NCBI RefSeq assembly: GCF_900187285.1
Contig: NZ_LT906470.1
Coordinates: 1,746,001 to 1,810,000, forward strand
Source: Veillonella rodentium
Lineage (GTDB): Bacteria; Bacillota; Negativicutes; Veillonellales; Veillonellaceae
Length of the DNA: 64,000 nucleotides
Reading direction: 5' to 3'
Shown here: piece after piece, positions 1 to 8,602 of the stretch
How positions within the stretch are numbered: position 1 is the first letter of the stretch
How the letters are laid out: each line of letters opens with the position of its first letter
Notes under the pieces: generated by a model
The model's database searches: none
Told to the model about the DNA's origin: nothing
The model's input: only the letters and a program-made list of their open reading frames with translations
Made by a program: the position numbers and the translations under genes

Positions 1-897
1 GGTTTTCGCATATTCCTCACGAGGGGCTGCACTGATAAGAGCGCTGCGAAGATTGGCACTCTTCAACACACCTTTTTGGCTCATACGCACCATCAAATCT
101 CGCAATGATGCGGTTTCATAGACCGTAAAATTCTTGTCATTCTTAAAGGTCTCGTATTCGCCGGGACCGATATTGACGGCCATGTCCACATCGCCGGACT
201 GTAACGCCATCGCGCGCGTATTCGCATCATTGATGGCAGGAACCTCTACTCTACTGAATCCGGCCTTGCCATCCCAGTAATTTTCGTTACGTTTAAGTAC
301 CGCCCGTTCCTTCGTAAACGATTCCACTTCATAGGGACCTGTCGCTATCGGACCGTCCTTGCTGATATCACGCCCCTGTTCCTCTGCGGTCACATCGATA
401 ATGAGGAATAGAGGATCTCCTAACAAATTAGGCAAATTATAATAGGGCTTGTCCGTCTTAATCGTGAGCTCCTGCCCCTTTGCAGTTATCTCCGTGTAAT
501 TAAAAAAAGTTTTAGCGCGATTACTCTTTTTAAAAGTTCGCTCCAGCGATGCTTTCACCGCCTCAGCCGTCAATCGATTGCCGTTAGAGAATTTCACCTT
601 GTCATTGATGTTGAAAGTCCAGGTCAGTTTATCATCCCCCTGTTTCCATGATGTTGCAAGCCACGGTTTCACCTGCATGGAATCATCAAACTTAACGAGT
701 GTTTCACCGATACCGTAGCGAACCACCACCCAGCTGAAATAATCCGCCGTCGGCTCTAATGTGCTGGCAAACCCGATAGTGCCCACTTTAAGGACATCAC
801 CGGAGCCCGACTCCGACTGATTCATACAACCCGTGGTACCAAGCACCATGATACCCAATGCAGCACCTATCAATAAAGCCTTACTAAATCCTTTCAT
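1..897 (-). CDS. Dpp/Nik-family ABC transporter substrate-binding lipoprotein (partial, C-terminus outside window)
   Basis: Extracytoplasmic solute-binding protein of the peptide/nickel family (SBP_bac_5), expected to hand ligand to a DppBC-type permease. All 299 visible codons are open and the reading frame runs off the window start. A lipoprotein signal ends in LGTTGC with the lipid-anchored Cys at residue 24. The sequence closely parallels the complete binding protein at 2718-4286, sharing FASTLEPT, INDKVKFSNG, KSNRAKTFF and LQSGDVDMAVNIGPGE, so the two are paralogues. AAGGAAGG lies just upstream of the ATG. A strong terminator separates it from the ABC operon, so it probably has its own promoter. 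Substrate is unknown. Confidence 0.9.
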   Translation of the reverse strand, partial: MKGFSKALLIGAALGIMVLGTTGCMNQSESGSGDVLKVGTIGFASTLEPTADYFSWVVVRYGIGETLVKFDDSMQVKPWLATSWKQGDDKLTWTFNINDKVKFSNGNRLTAEAVKASLERTFKKSNRAKTFFNYTEITAKGQELTIKTDKPYYNLPNLLGDPLFLIIDVTAEEQGRDISKDGPIATGPYEVESFTKERAVLKRNENYWDGKAGFSRVEVPAINDANTRAMALQSGDVDMAVNIGPGEYETFKNDKNFTVYETASLRDLMVRMSQKGVLKSANLRSALISAAPREEYAKT

Positions 898-1046
898 CTA
901 CGCACCTTCCTTTTCGCACATATCTATGTATATAACTTCATATGAACATACATCTATATACCCATATGGGTATACTAAATCTATTCAAATATACTATATT
1001 CCAAGGATTTACACAATGTAAATTTATGAATATTTGTACAAAAAAT

Positions 1047-1074
1047 CCCCTTTACTGGTTGTCCAGTAAAGGGG
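1047..1074 (-). terminator. Intrinsic terminator at the end of the ABC transporter operon
   Basis: A perfect 12-bp stem (CCCCTTTACTGG and its complement) closes a 4-base loop. On the minus strand it is followed by ATTTTTTG. It sits 30 bases after the last ATPase gene and before the orphan binding protein. Confidence 0.85.
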
Positions 1075-1105
1075 GGACATATCAAAGAGGGCTTTCACCA
1101 TGCTC

Positions 1106-1915
1106 TTATTCTGCTACGCTATCCATCGTCAACGGTTTATGGTCCTGTCCGATTTCAAAAATGGAGCTCAACAACACCTTCGTATACGGATGTTTCGCAT
1201 CAGCCAGATGGAACGCATCCAGTTCCTCCACGATAGTACCTTTATACATGACTACAACCTTGTGACACATAGTACGGATGAAGGCAATATCATGGGCGAT
1301 AAATAGATATGTCAGGTTTTTCTTTTTCTGCAATCGCGCTAACAGATACGCGATGGAATCCTGTACGGATACGTCAAGGGCACTTGTCGCTTCATCGAGA
1401 ACGAGAATTTCCGGCTCCAATACGATAGCACGGGCAATCGCTACGCGTTGACGCTGACCGCCGGACATTTCATGAGGATAGCGATACATAAACTCACGCG
1501 GTAAATCTACCATTTCCAGGTAATCACCGGCAATCTGTTCCTCTTGTCCCTTTTCAAGCAGACCGAAGTTATACAGAGGCTCCAGAATAATGTCCTTTAC
1601 TTTCATGCGCGGATTAAACGCTGCTGACGGATCCTGAAATACCATTTGAATCTTTTGACGATATTGTTTCGTCTGCTCCCGATTCATATGCTGAATTTCA
1701 ACACCGTCCACATAAATTTCGCCTTCCGTAATAGGAAGCATCTTCATGATCATGCGCACCAACGTAGTTTTACCGGAGCCGGATTCCCCTACAATGCCCA
1801 TGGACTGACCTTTTTCGAGCGTGATATTGATATCTTTACACGCCTCGAGCTCGCCGCCGGTCGGCAAAGGAAAGCGCTTACATACATGTTTTAATTCTAT
1901 TGCATAATCAGTCAA
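1106..1915 (-). CDS. Dpp/Opp/Nik-type ABC transporter ATP-binding protein (DppF-like)
   Basis: Second ATPase of the peptide/nickel transporter; it powers import through the two permeases of this operon at the inner face of the membrane. Walker A (GESGSGKTT), the ABC signature SGGQRQR and Walker B (ILVLDEATSALD) are intact. An ATG at 1948 gives 280 residues, but its upstream GAAGG abuts the codon. A TTG at 1915 has AGGAGG eight bases upstream and overlaps the stop of the preceding gene by eight bases, so I prefer it; this points to translational coupling. About 270 residues is short for DppF because the usual C-terminal oligopeptide-transporter extension is missing. Confidence 0.88.
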   Translation of the reverse strand: MTDYAIELKHVCKRFPLPTGGELEACKDINITLEKGQSMGIVGESGSGKTTLVRMIMKMLPITEGEIYVDGVEIQHMNREQTKQYRQKIQMVFQDPSAAFNPRMKVKDIILEPLYNFGLLEKGQEEQIAGDYLEMVDLPREFMYRYPHEMSGGQRQRVAIARAIVLEPEILVLDEATSALDVSVQDSIAYLLARLQKKKNLTYLFIAHDIAFIRTMCHKVVVMYKGTIVEELDAFHLADAKHPYTKVLLSSIFEIGQDHKPLTMDSVAE

Positions 1916-2705
1916 TGTAACGGCCTCCTCCCAATGTCGGTACCGCATCCTTCAACTGTTTCGTGTATTCATTGGATGGGTTTTCCAGGATATCCTGTGG
2001 CGTTCCCGCATCGACGACACGGCCTTTTTTCATAACGAGGATATAATCAGACATATACGCGGCTACACCGAGGTTATGCGTTACCATGACGATTGCCGAA
2101 TTATGTTTTTTTGAAAGCTCAAGCATTTGCATTACCACCTGAGATTGTGTCGTCACATCAAGCGCCGATGTAGGTTCATCACCGATGAGAAGTACCGGAT
2201 CCAACGCCAGAGCCATAGCGATTCCCACGCGTTGACGTTGACCGCCGGATAACTCATGAGGGTAACGTTTCAACATATCCCCCCCGTCAGGCAAAGATAC
2301 GGACGCTAACAACTCAATAGCGCGCCGGTCGCATTCATCATCAGTAATATCTATATGCGCTTTAAACAGCTCACGAAACTGCTTTCCAATACGCACGATA
2401 GGATCCAATGCGCTACCGCTGTCCTGAAATATCATGGCCATATCTTTACCGCGTATAGACCGCCATTCTGATTTGGATAGGATGCGAAGATCATGACCGT
2501 TAAACACCATCGTTCCGTCCGTCACTTCTCCGCCCACCGGCAACAATCCCATAAGGGCCCGAATCACGGTAGTCTTACCGGATCCGGATTCCCCTACGAT
2601 GGTTAACACCTTGCCGCGTTCCAAGGTAAAGTTTACATCCATAACAGCAGGCACACCTTGATACGCGATGCTAAGGTTTTCTACAGTAAGTACGTTTTCT
2701 GCCAT
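1908..2705 (-). CDS. Dpp/Opp/Nik-type ABC transporter ATP-binding protein (DppD-like)
   Basis: First ATPase of the transporter, 265 residues. Walker A GESGSGKTT, signature SGGQRQRVGIAMAL and Walker B LLIGDEPTSALD are present, with the switch histidine in VTHNLGV. It ends without the long C-terminal oligo_HPY region of typical DppD proteins. GAGGAG stands five bases before the ATG. It follows the binding-protein gene by 12 bases and overlaps the next ATPase, so all five genes form one transcription unit. Family assignment is firm; the imported substrate cannot be read from the ATPase. Confidence 0.92.
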   Translation of the reverse strand: MAENVLTVENLSIAYQGVPAVMDVNFTLERGKVLTIVGESGSGKTTVIRALMGLLPVGGEVTDGTMVFNGHDLRILSKSEWRSIRGKDMAMIFQDSGSALDPIVRIGKQFRELFKAHIDITDDECDRRAIELLASVSLPDGGDMLKRYPHELSGGQRQRVGIAMALALDPVLLIGDEPTSALDVTTQSQVVMQMLELSKKHNSAIVMVTHNLGVAAYMSDYILVMKKGRVVDAGTPQDILENPSNEYTKQLKDAVPTLGGGRYID

Positions 2706-2717
2706 TACAGCTCCTCA

Positions 2718-4286
2718 TTATTTCGTAATTTTATTTGTAATCCAGTAGTAATCACTTGGGTACATAACAGCACCTTTCAAGTAAGAACCGGTTACGATAT
2801 TAGTTTTTGGATACCCCAAGAACAATGCCGCACCGTCATTCATCAACAATTGTTGGATTTTAATAGCATAATCACGACGTTTAGCAGGGTCAAATTCGGT
2901 TTCTGCCGCATCTAACAATTGATCAACCTCTGGATTGGAATAACCGGAACCATTTTGAGGATTGGAACCATTGATATTGGTATGCCAGTAGTTCGCCAAG
3001 AACCAGATCGGGTCGCCCGTATTCGCCGTTACGATATTGGAAATAAGCATATCATAATCGCCGTCTTGACCCATTTTATCGATCAAGTTATAGTCAACAG
3101 TCTTGATTTTCATATCGATCCCCACTTTTTTGAGGTCCGCTTGTACAGCTTCCGCATAAAGTGGCAACTCAGCACGAGAGTTATATACAACAAAGTTGAA
3201 TGTCAACGGTTTACCGTCTTTATCAAGGACACCGTCACCGTCAGTATCTTTCCAGCCGTCTTCCGCTAATAATTGTTTTGCCCGTTCCACATTATATGCA
3301 TTAGGGTCTTTCAAATCATTGAAACCGTAATCCATGGATGGTGGAATTGGAGCGGAACCCGGAATAAATGTTCCTTTTAACAATACATCCGCATAGTTTT
3401 TGCGGTCCGTTGCGGAAATAACAGCAGCACGAACCTTGTCATCACCAAGGATACCACGTTGATTAATACGCGCCAATACTACGCGAAGAGATGCGATTTC
3501 ATCTACCTTAAACTTATCGTTGCCTTGGAACAAACCGATTTCGCCGGGGCCGATGTTAACAGCCATGTCCACATCACCGGACTGCAAGCTCATAGCGCGC
3601 GTATTCGGATCATCGATGGATGGGATTTCTACAGTCTTGAACGGTACTTCACCATCCCAGTAATTTTCGTTTGCCACCATTTCAGCGCGTTCCTTCGTGA
3701 AAGATTTCACTACGTATGGACCGGTACCGATTGGACCTTCTTTAGCAAAGTTACGGCCGTCCTTTTCAGACTGTACATCGACGATGAGGAACAATGGATC
3801 CGCCAAAAGGCCGGGCATGTTAGGATATTCCTTATCCGTCTTGATGATCAATTGTTGACCGTTCGCTTCAATGGAATCATACTTGAAGAATGTTTTAGCG
3901 CGGTTGGATTTTTCAAAAGCGCGTTCAATGGATGCTTTTACAGCGGCCGCATCAACCTTTTTGCCGTTAGAGAATTTTACCTTGTCATTGATTGTGAAAG
4001 TCCAGGTTTTCTTATCGTCAGATACTTCCCATTTGGAGGCAATCCATGGCTGCGGCTTCATTTGTTCGTCGAATTTCGTCAACGTTTCGCCCACACCGTA
4101 ACGCATAACAACCCATGCGAAGAAGTTTTCAGTCGGTTCCAATGTGGATGCGAAGTTTGTAACGGCTACTTTCAACGTATCCTTGTTCTCGGCGCCTTTA
4201 TTATCAGCACCGCAACCGGCAATGAAGGAACCCATCATCACAATGCTAAGGCCTGTTATGAGGGCCTTTTTCCAAGATTTTTTCAT
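2718..4286 (-). CDS. Dpp/Nik-family ABC transporter substrate-binding lipoprotein
   Basis: Captures the ligand outside the membrane for the DppBC-type permease. The start at 4286 is chosen because AAGGAG lies six bases upstream; an in-frame ATG at 4304 would overlap that site. The protein (522 residues) has a lipoprotein signal (charged KKSWKK start, hydrophobic core, FIAGC lipobox) and the SBP_bac_5 fold signatures RYGVGETLTKFD and DVDMAVNIGPGE. It is a paralogue of the partial protein at the window start. The operon is preceded by a cobalamin riboswitch, which suggests a ligand tied to B12 metabolism, such as cobalt or nickel; this is inference. Confidence 0.93.
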   Translation of the reverse strand: MKKSWKKALITGLSIVMMGSFIAGCGADNKGAENKDTLKVAVTNFASTLEPTENFFAWVVMRYGVGETLTKFDEQMKPQPWIASKWEVSDDKKTWTFTINDKVKFSNGKKVDAAAVKASIERAFEKSNRAKTFFKYDSIEANGQQLIIKTDKEYPNMPGLLADPLFLIVDVQSEKDGRNFAKEGPIGTGPYVVKSFTKERAEMVANENYWDGEVPFKTVEIPSIDDPNTRAMSLQSGDVDMAVNIGPGEIGLFQGNDKFKVDEIASLRVVLARINQRGILGDDKVRAAVISATDRKNYADVLLKGTFIPGSAPIPPSMDYGFNDLKDPNAYNVERAKQLLAEDGWKDTDGDGVLDKDGKPLTFNFVVYNSRAELPLYAEAVQADLKKVGIDMKIKTVDYNLIDKMGQDGDYDMLISNIVTANTGDPIWFLANYWHTNINGSNPQNGSGYSNPEVDQLLDAAETEFDPAKRRDYAIKIQQLLMNDGAALFLGYPKTNIVTGSYLKGAVMYPSDYYWITNKITK

Positions 4287-4327
4287 GTAAATCTCCTTGT
4301 ACAATTACAACATATAAAATATCACCA

Positions 4328-4388
4328 TACCACGCTATGGGTGGTAGTAATGGTAAAACCATGTTAGAGTCCGTCCGCCACAGGACGG
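4328..4388 (-). other. Intercistronic hairpins between permease and binding-protein genes
   Basis: Two short perfect hairpins lie in the 155-base gap inside the operon: TACCAC/GTGGTA (4328-4333 with 4341-4346) and CCGTCC/GGACGG (4371-4376 with 4383-4388). Neither is followed by a T run on the minus strand. Such structures may stabilise the downstream message so that the binding protein is made in excess; this role is inferred. Confidence 0.45.
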
Positions 4389-4441
4389 TTCTTTCACAGA
4401 ATATATTTCGGATTTTTCCTGAATATACCTTAAGCTAAAAT

Positions 4442-5263
4442 TTATCCCTGATTCTTAGGATCCACTACGTCACGTAGCGAGTCGGACCAGAGATTGAAGA
4501 TAGCTACGACGAGCAAAATGGACATCCCCGGAAACACCATAAGCCATGGGCTCGTCTGTAAATATTGACGCCCCTCATTGAGCATAAGGCCCCATTCCGG
4601 AGTCGGCGGCTGCGCACCGAAACCGAGGAAGGATAACCCCGCAACCTCAATCATGATAGCACCGATATCGAGAGCACCGGTCGTTACGACAAGTGGTAAT
4701 ATATTCGGAATGATATGACGTCTGAGAATGGTTCCCGTAGAGGCCCCCATCATAACCGCCGCCGTTACATATTCCTCACCGCGTACTTTCAGCGTAAGAG
4801 AACGCACGATACGCGCATATTTCGCCCAGCCTACGACGGACAAAGCGAGAATGGTGTTTACAATACTACCGCCCAAAATACCGGCGATAGCAATCGCCAA
4901 TACAACACCAGGGAAGGATAACATGATATCCGCCATACGCATGAGGACGATTTCGATTTTTCCGCCGAAATAGCCTGCCACCGCTCCTATAACGGTACCG
5001 ATTGTCACCATGATAACAACGATAGACACGCCCATGAAGAGAGACAACTGCGTACCGTAAATGATACGGGACAATACGTCACGGCCCAGCTTATCCGTGC
5101 CGAACCAGTACTGCGCACTCGGCGCCTGCAGGGCCTGACTCATATTCGATGTGAAAGCATCGCCCGGTGCAAGCCATGGTGCAAAGATAGCGATGAACAC
5201 GACAATAAGCATCAGCATACTGTAGAAAGAGAACAATTTATGTTTTTGAATAAATTCTGTCAT
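4442..5263 (-). CDS. Dpp/Nik-type ABC transporter permease (DppC-like)
   Basis: Second membrane subunit of the transporter, 273 residues. The N-terminal transmembrane helix with FAPWLAPGDAF and the segment FGTDKLGRDVLSRIIYG are typical of DppC/NikC. The EAA loop that contacts the ATPase lies near MMGASTGTILRRHIIPN. About six hydrophobic segments follow. Its ATG overlaps the TAA of the preceding permease by one base (TAATG), so the two membrane subunits are translationally coupled. Confidence 0.93.
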   Translation of the reverse strand: MTEFIQKHKLFSFYSMLMLIVVFIAIFAPWLAPGDAFTSNMSQALQAPSAQYWFGTDKLGRDVLSRIIYGTQLSLFMGVSIVVIMVTIGTVIGAVAGYFGGKIEIVLMRMADIMLSFPGVVLAIAIAGILGGSIVNTILALSVVGWAKYARIVRSLTLKVRGEEYVTAAVMMGASTGTILRRHIIPNILPLVVTTGALDIGAIMIEVAGLSFLGFGAQPPTPEWGLMLNEGRQYLQTSPWLMVFPGMSILLVVAIFNLWSDSLRDVVDPKNQG

Positions 5264-6201
5264 TATGCTCTCTCCCGTTTCAATCTAGGATCCAATAGGA
5301 TATACGATGCATCTACTAAAGCGTTGATGCACATATAAGCTAATGCAACCCACAACACAAAGCCTTCAATCAGCGGATAATCGCGCATGGTGATGGCATA
5401 AATCGCCATATTCCCGAGGCCAGGCCAGGAAAATACCATTTCCACTACGGCTACACCGCCTAAAAGCCATCCGATAAGCACGCCTAAGATGGTAATCAAC
5501 GGAAGCAATGCATTCGGCAAGATATGACCGAATAAAATTTTAACTTCGCTGACACCACGAGCACGAGCTCCGATGACGTAATCCTTCTGCATTTCCTCCA
5601 GGATGACAAGACGTACTTGCCTCATGTACTTGGAACCTACCACTACGGCCAATGTAATTGCCGGGAGAATGACCCCCGTTGCCGTTACACGGGACGATGC
5701 GATCGGAACCAGACCTAACTTAAGACCAAAAATGTAGATTAACACTAGGCCCAACCAGAATGTCGGCATAGAGATACCTACAAAGGAAGCAAATCTGAGC
5801 AGATAGTCTATCCATTTATTCCGATTAAGAGCACTCACAATCCCTGCCGGCAGTGCATACAGCAATGTAAATACTAAGGCTGTTCCCGCGAGGGCTACCG
5901 TCCCCGGCAAAGCCTCCAGCATGCGATCCACCACCGGTTTTTTAGAGGAATAACTCATCCCCAAATCGCCGTGCGCCGCATTGACAACCCAATTCGCATA
6001 CTGCACCAGAAACGGCTTATCGAGCCCCAACTGTGCTCGCGTTTCATCAATCGTTTCCTGAGATACAATCGTATCCGCCGTTTCCAATAACATCGTTACC
6101 GGATCACCGGGGGCTAAATAGGTTAGACAAAATGTCAAGAATGTAATGCCAAACAAGGTCACAATAAACTGACCGAGCTGTTTGGCAATGCGTTTGCCCA
6201 T
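5263..6201 (-). CDS. Dpp/Nik-type ABC transporter permease (DppB-like)
   Basis: First gene of the operon and first membrane subunit, 312 residues. It shows the family N-terminus (FLTFCLTYLAPGDPVTML), the periplasmic LDKPFLVQYANWV segment and the EAA-type loop ARARGVSEVKILFGHILPN. An ATG at 6201 has AGGAGG five bases upstream; a GTG six bases further out overlaps that site and is less likely. The long leader ahead of it holds a cobalamin riboswitch and a terminator, so the whole operon is probably switched off when B12 is plentiful. Confidence 0.93.
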   Translation of the reverse strand: MGKRIAKQLGQFIVTLFGITFLTFCLTYLAPGDPVTMLLETADTIVSQETIDETRAQLGLDKPFLVQYANWVVNAAHGDLGMSYSSKKPVVDRMLEALPGTVALAGTALVFTLLYALPAGIVSALNRNKWIDYLLRFASFVGISMPTFWLGLVLIYIFGLKLGLVPIASSRVTATGVILPAITLAVVVGSKYMRQVRLVILEEMQKDYVIGARARGVSEVKILFGHILPNALLPLITILGVLIGWLLGGVAVVEMVFSWPGLGNMAIYAITMRDYPLIEGFVLWVALAYMCINALVDASYILLDPRLKRERA

Positions 6202-6372
6202 AGGCACCTCCTAAACTCTCCAAAACCCGAAATACCATCGATACATGAATAACTCTATAAGTGCTCCTCCAAGCTACTGCATTCTAATATCTCCTATCTC
6301 CATAATTTTATTGTTTTGCAATATGGAGGCCTCCACACACGTTGAGGTCTACAGGGAACTATGCACAAAAAA
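6202..6372 (-). other. Leader between terminator and first permease gene
   Basis: No gene is seen in this stretch. It holds the T tract of the leader terminator (A run at 6367-6372 on the plus strand), a perfect 12-base palindrome TGGAGGCCTCCA at 6324-6335 of unknown role, and the ribosome binding site of the permease gene at 6207-6212. Confidence 0.5.
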
Positions 6373-6395
6373 AGGCTAGCCAGCCTGACTAACCT
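6373..6395 (-). terminator. Intrinsic terminator downstream of the cobalamin riboswitch
   Basis: On the minus strand a 10-bp stem (arms AGGTTAGTCA and TGGCTAGCCT, with two G-T pairs) encloses a 3-base loop and is followed at once by a run of T. It lies about 40 bases after the riboswitch 3' end and before the first permease gene, the right place for the expression platform of a transcription-terminating riboswitch. Confidence 0.85.
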
Positions 6396-6432
6396 CAACA
6401 GGAAATACCATATACAATATACCATTCCTTTA

Positions 6433-6592
6433 GAGCAGGCTTTCTGACTTATGATTCATCGCAACATCTCGGCCTTCCCAGTTCCCCAGTGACCCTATAA
6501 TGAAACCTTGCTCCTCATTACAGCTATTTGCATAGTATGGGATTCACACCCATTTTCCTCTTTTACGCTCGGTATACACCGACACTCATTAG
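6433..6592 (-). promoter_or_regulatory. Cobalamin (B12) riboswitch
   Basis: Read on the minus strand, this leader has the conserved cobalamin aptamer elements in order: an upstream GGTG...ACC hairpin, AAAAGAGGAAAATGGGTG, GAATCCCA, CAAATAGCTGTAA, GGTCACTGG, CTGGGAAGGC (the B12 box) and the closing TAAGTCAGAAAGCCTGCTC. The match to the RF00174 consensus is by eye. An intrinsic terminator follows. Binding of adenosylcobalamin or a related cobamide would be expected to end transcription before the ABC transporter genes. Confidence 0.88.
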
Positions 6593-6691
6593 TTTATTCA
6601 TTTTTATCGATTATAAATATACTATATTTATACTTAGTTTACAATACACATACCCCCTATGGGTACAAAGCATGCATCAAGGCACAAAAAA

Positions 6692-6717
6692 GAGGCCGTT
6701 ACAGTAGTAACAGCCTC
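6692..6717 (-). terminator. Intrinsic terminator after potE
   Basis: Stem GAGGC-C-GTTAC pairs with GTAAC-A-GCCTC around a short AGTA loop; the minus strand continues into a run of T (plus-strand A run 6685-6691). It lies 15 bases beyond the stop of potE. Confidence 0.8.
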
Positions 6718-6731
6718 CAAAAGACGAGAGT

Positions 6732-8063
6732 TTAATCAATACTTTGTTGTAAACCGACCTGGCGGCGATGTAGCCATGCTTTGCGAACCATATAGGTTAC
6801 AAAGCCGATGCCGATAGCAATAGCGCTGCTCATCATAGCATCCACGCCACATGCGTAAATTGCATACAAGCAGTATGCCACGCCAAACATCGCAACCGGT
6901 GCGAATCTTTTAACTTTCACCTCTGCAGCGCCCTCCTGTCGCATCATAGTCGTTACCGCTAAGATACACAACACATAAGGGAACACATTAGTTACAACGG
7001 CCAAGTTTACAAGATTTTCAAATTGCTGACGAAGGGAATCATCTGCCGTAAATAATGTAATCGCCGTTTCAATAGCTAACAAGATAAAGACGCCACGCAC
7101 GGGAGCATCCTTGCTGTTCACACGAGCGAACACCTTAGGGAAATAACCGTGCTCCGCGCAGCTTTTAAAAACACGAGACAAAGTGAACTGCCAGCACAAC
7201 AATGCGCCGAAGCAGGAAATCACCATAGCCGCCATTACGATATCAGCCACCGTATCATTGAACATGTATACGAAGGTCAAACCGAATGGTGCGTTAGAGT
7301 TCAAGAGATCAACGTTAGGCACGATACCGGCCATCACGTTAGTGGACAAGATGTAAATCACCGCCACTGCTAATGTGCCCGCTACAGTCGCAATAGGCAC
7401 GTTTTTCTTTGGATTCTCTACAGCATCAGCATTCGCTGCAGCAGATTCAAATCCTAGGAAGCCCCACAATGTCAATGCAATAGATTGTTTGATTGCATCA
7501 AAGAACGGCAAGTCGTTTGGATTCCATGCCGCCATATAAGTGTCAGGGTTGAACCAGAACCAACCGAGGGTTCCGATTACAAGGACCGGGACGATAGCGC
7601 CCCAAATAGTAAGGTTGCTTAATTGGCCGGTGAAGCGATTACCGCGGAAATTCAAAATCGCCGCGAACCATAGCAATACGATTGCCGCTTCACTCATTTG
7701 AATGGCATTAAGATCAACCCCAAAGAAAACTGCGCCATAACCGACTGCAGATACTGCAATGGCTATATTAGCAATGATAAGCGATATGCTGTAAGCATAA
7801 TTCGCCATAAAATGTCCAGTTTTACCGAAGCGGTATTCTGCATAGCCGCCCACGCCGCCACGTTTTGTGGAGAACATACCCGCTTGAGCAAAAATATACG
7901 CCAATACCAGCGCACCCACAGCTGTCACGAGCCAAGATAAAACTGAAATAGTACCAACTTGAGCCAAATTAGTCGGTAACATAATGATCCCAGCTCCTAG
8001 CATATTGGCTGCTACCATTGTGGTTAGCTGGAATACAGACATTTTTTTAGCGGTGGTTTTCAT
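6732..8063 (-). CDS. potE: PotE-type putrescine:ornithine antiporter (APC family)
   Basis: Inner-membrane amino acid/polyamine carrier, 443 residues with about twelve hydrophobic segments. From memory of E. coli PotE, long stretches match: GSGIIMLPT-like GAGIIMLPTNLAQVGTIS, SWLVTAVGALVLA, GGVGGYAEYRFGKTGHFMAN, NIAIAVSAVGYG, ALTLWGFLGFESA and STNVMAGIVPN. PotE swaps external ornithine for internal putrescine or takes up putrescine. In Veillonella, polyamines are reported as covalent peptidoglycan constituents, so the transporter may serve the cell envelope; that link is inference. No ornithine decarboxylase gene is adjacent. GGGGA precedes the ATG. Confidence 0.88.
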   Translation of the reverse strand: MKTTAKKMSVFQLTTMVAANMLGAGIIMLPTNLAQVGTISVLSWLVTAVGALVLAYIFAQAGMFSTKRGGVGGYAEYRFGKTGHFMANYAYSISLIIANIAIAVSAVGYGAVFFGVDLNAIQMSEAAIVLLWFAAILNFRGNRFTGQLSNLTIWGAIVPVLVIGTLGWFWFNPDTYMAAWNPNDLPFFDAIKQSIALTLWGFLGFESAAANADAVENPKKNVPIATVAGTLAVAVIYILSTNVMAGIVPNVDLLNSNAPFGLTFVYMFNDTVADIVMAAMVISCFGALLCWQFTLSRVFKSCAEHGYFPKVFARVNSKDAPVRGVFILLAIETAITLFTADDSLRQQFENLVNLAVVTNVFPYVLCILAVTTMMRQEGAAEVKVKRFAPVAMFGVAYCLYAIYACGVDAMMSSAIAIGIGFVTYMVRKAWLHRRQVGLQQSID

Positions 8064-8500
8064 GTATCAATCCCCTTTCGTAAGGTGAATTTTTTCTCGT
8101 CCATAATTCACTTGTACTATATATACCGCTAAGTAAATCCAGTTCGTGCTGTGATGGGCTTGAATGTGGATTTACCGTTTTTATTCTTAATACGACTCCA
8201 ATAATATCACCTATGAGTTCAAAATGAAAGTACTTTATTGACGGACATGTCATATTACACGAATTGAATAAATCATATATAATTTAACATGTAAAATGAA
8301 CTGAATTTATTTTAATGATGACAATATATATTTTTACCCTATTTTATCCTGTGTCTATATGTAATTTTTCCTATCTATGACGGTTATGGTATCGTGGTAC
8401 AAGACTATCACTTTATACAGTCCACTACACGCGAACACAAAATCACACCATTTTTATAGTACATTCTCACTTACAATACATAACAGTTTCAGCAAACAAA
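8064..8500. other. AT-rich intergenic region upstream of potE
   Basis: No convincing gene is seen. The stretch should carry the potE promoter on the minus strand. Short open frames here have no ribosome binding site and no recognisable product. Confidence 0.4.
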
Positions 8501-8570
8501 AAGCCAATATATACATAGGTCCATAATGATTCCCTTAACGGCAAATCAACGCTTATGTATATATCGGCTT
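8501..8570 (-). terminator. Long-armed inverted repeat, probable argH terminator
   Basis: Arms of about 19 bases (8501-8519 and 8552-8570) pair almost perfectly around a 32-base loop: AAGCC-A/G-ATATATACATA-G/A-G. On the minus strand the hairpin is followed by TTTTTG. It lies 33 bases after the argH stop. Confidence 0.65.
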
Positions 8571-8602
8571 TATAAATTTTTCAGCTATACTGATGAATCA
8601 TA

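Noticed and set aside
3459-4367. 302-codon plus-strand open frame
   Set aside because: It is the complement of the binding-protein gene, has no recognisable domain and no fitting ribosome site.
6508-6735. 75-codon plus-strand frame
   Set aside because: It overlaps the cobalamin riboswitch and the potE terminator and looks like chance.
8047-8253. 68-codon minus-strand frame overlapping the potE start
   Set aside because: No ribosome site and no recognisable sequence; it covers the likely potE promoter.
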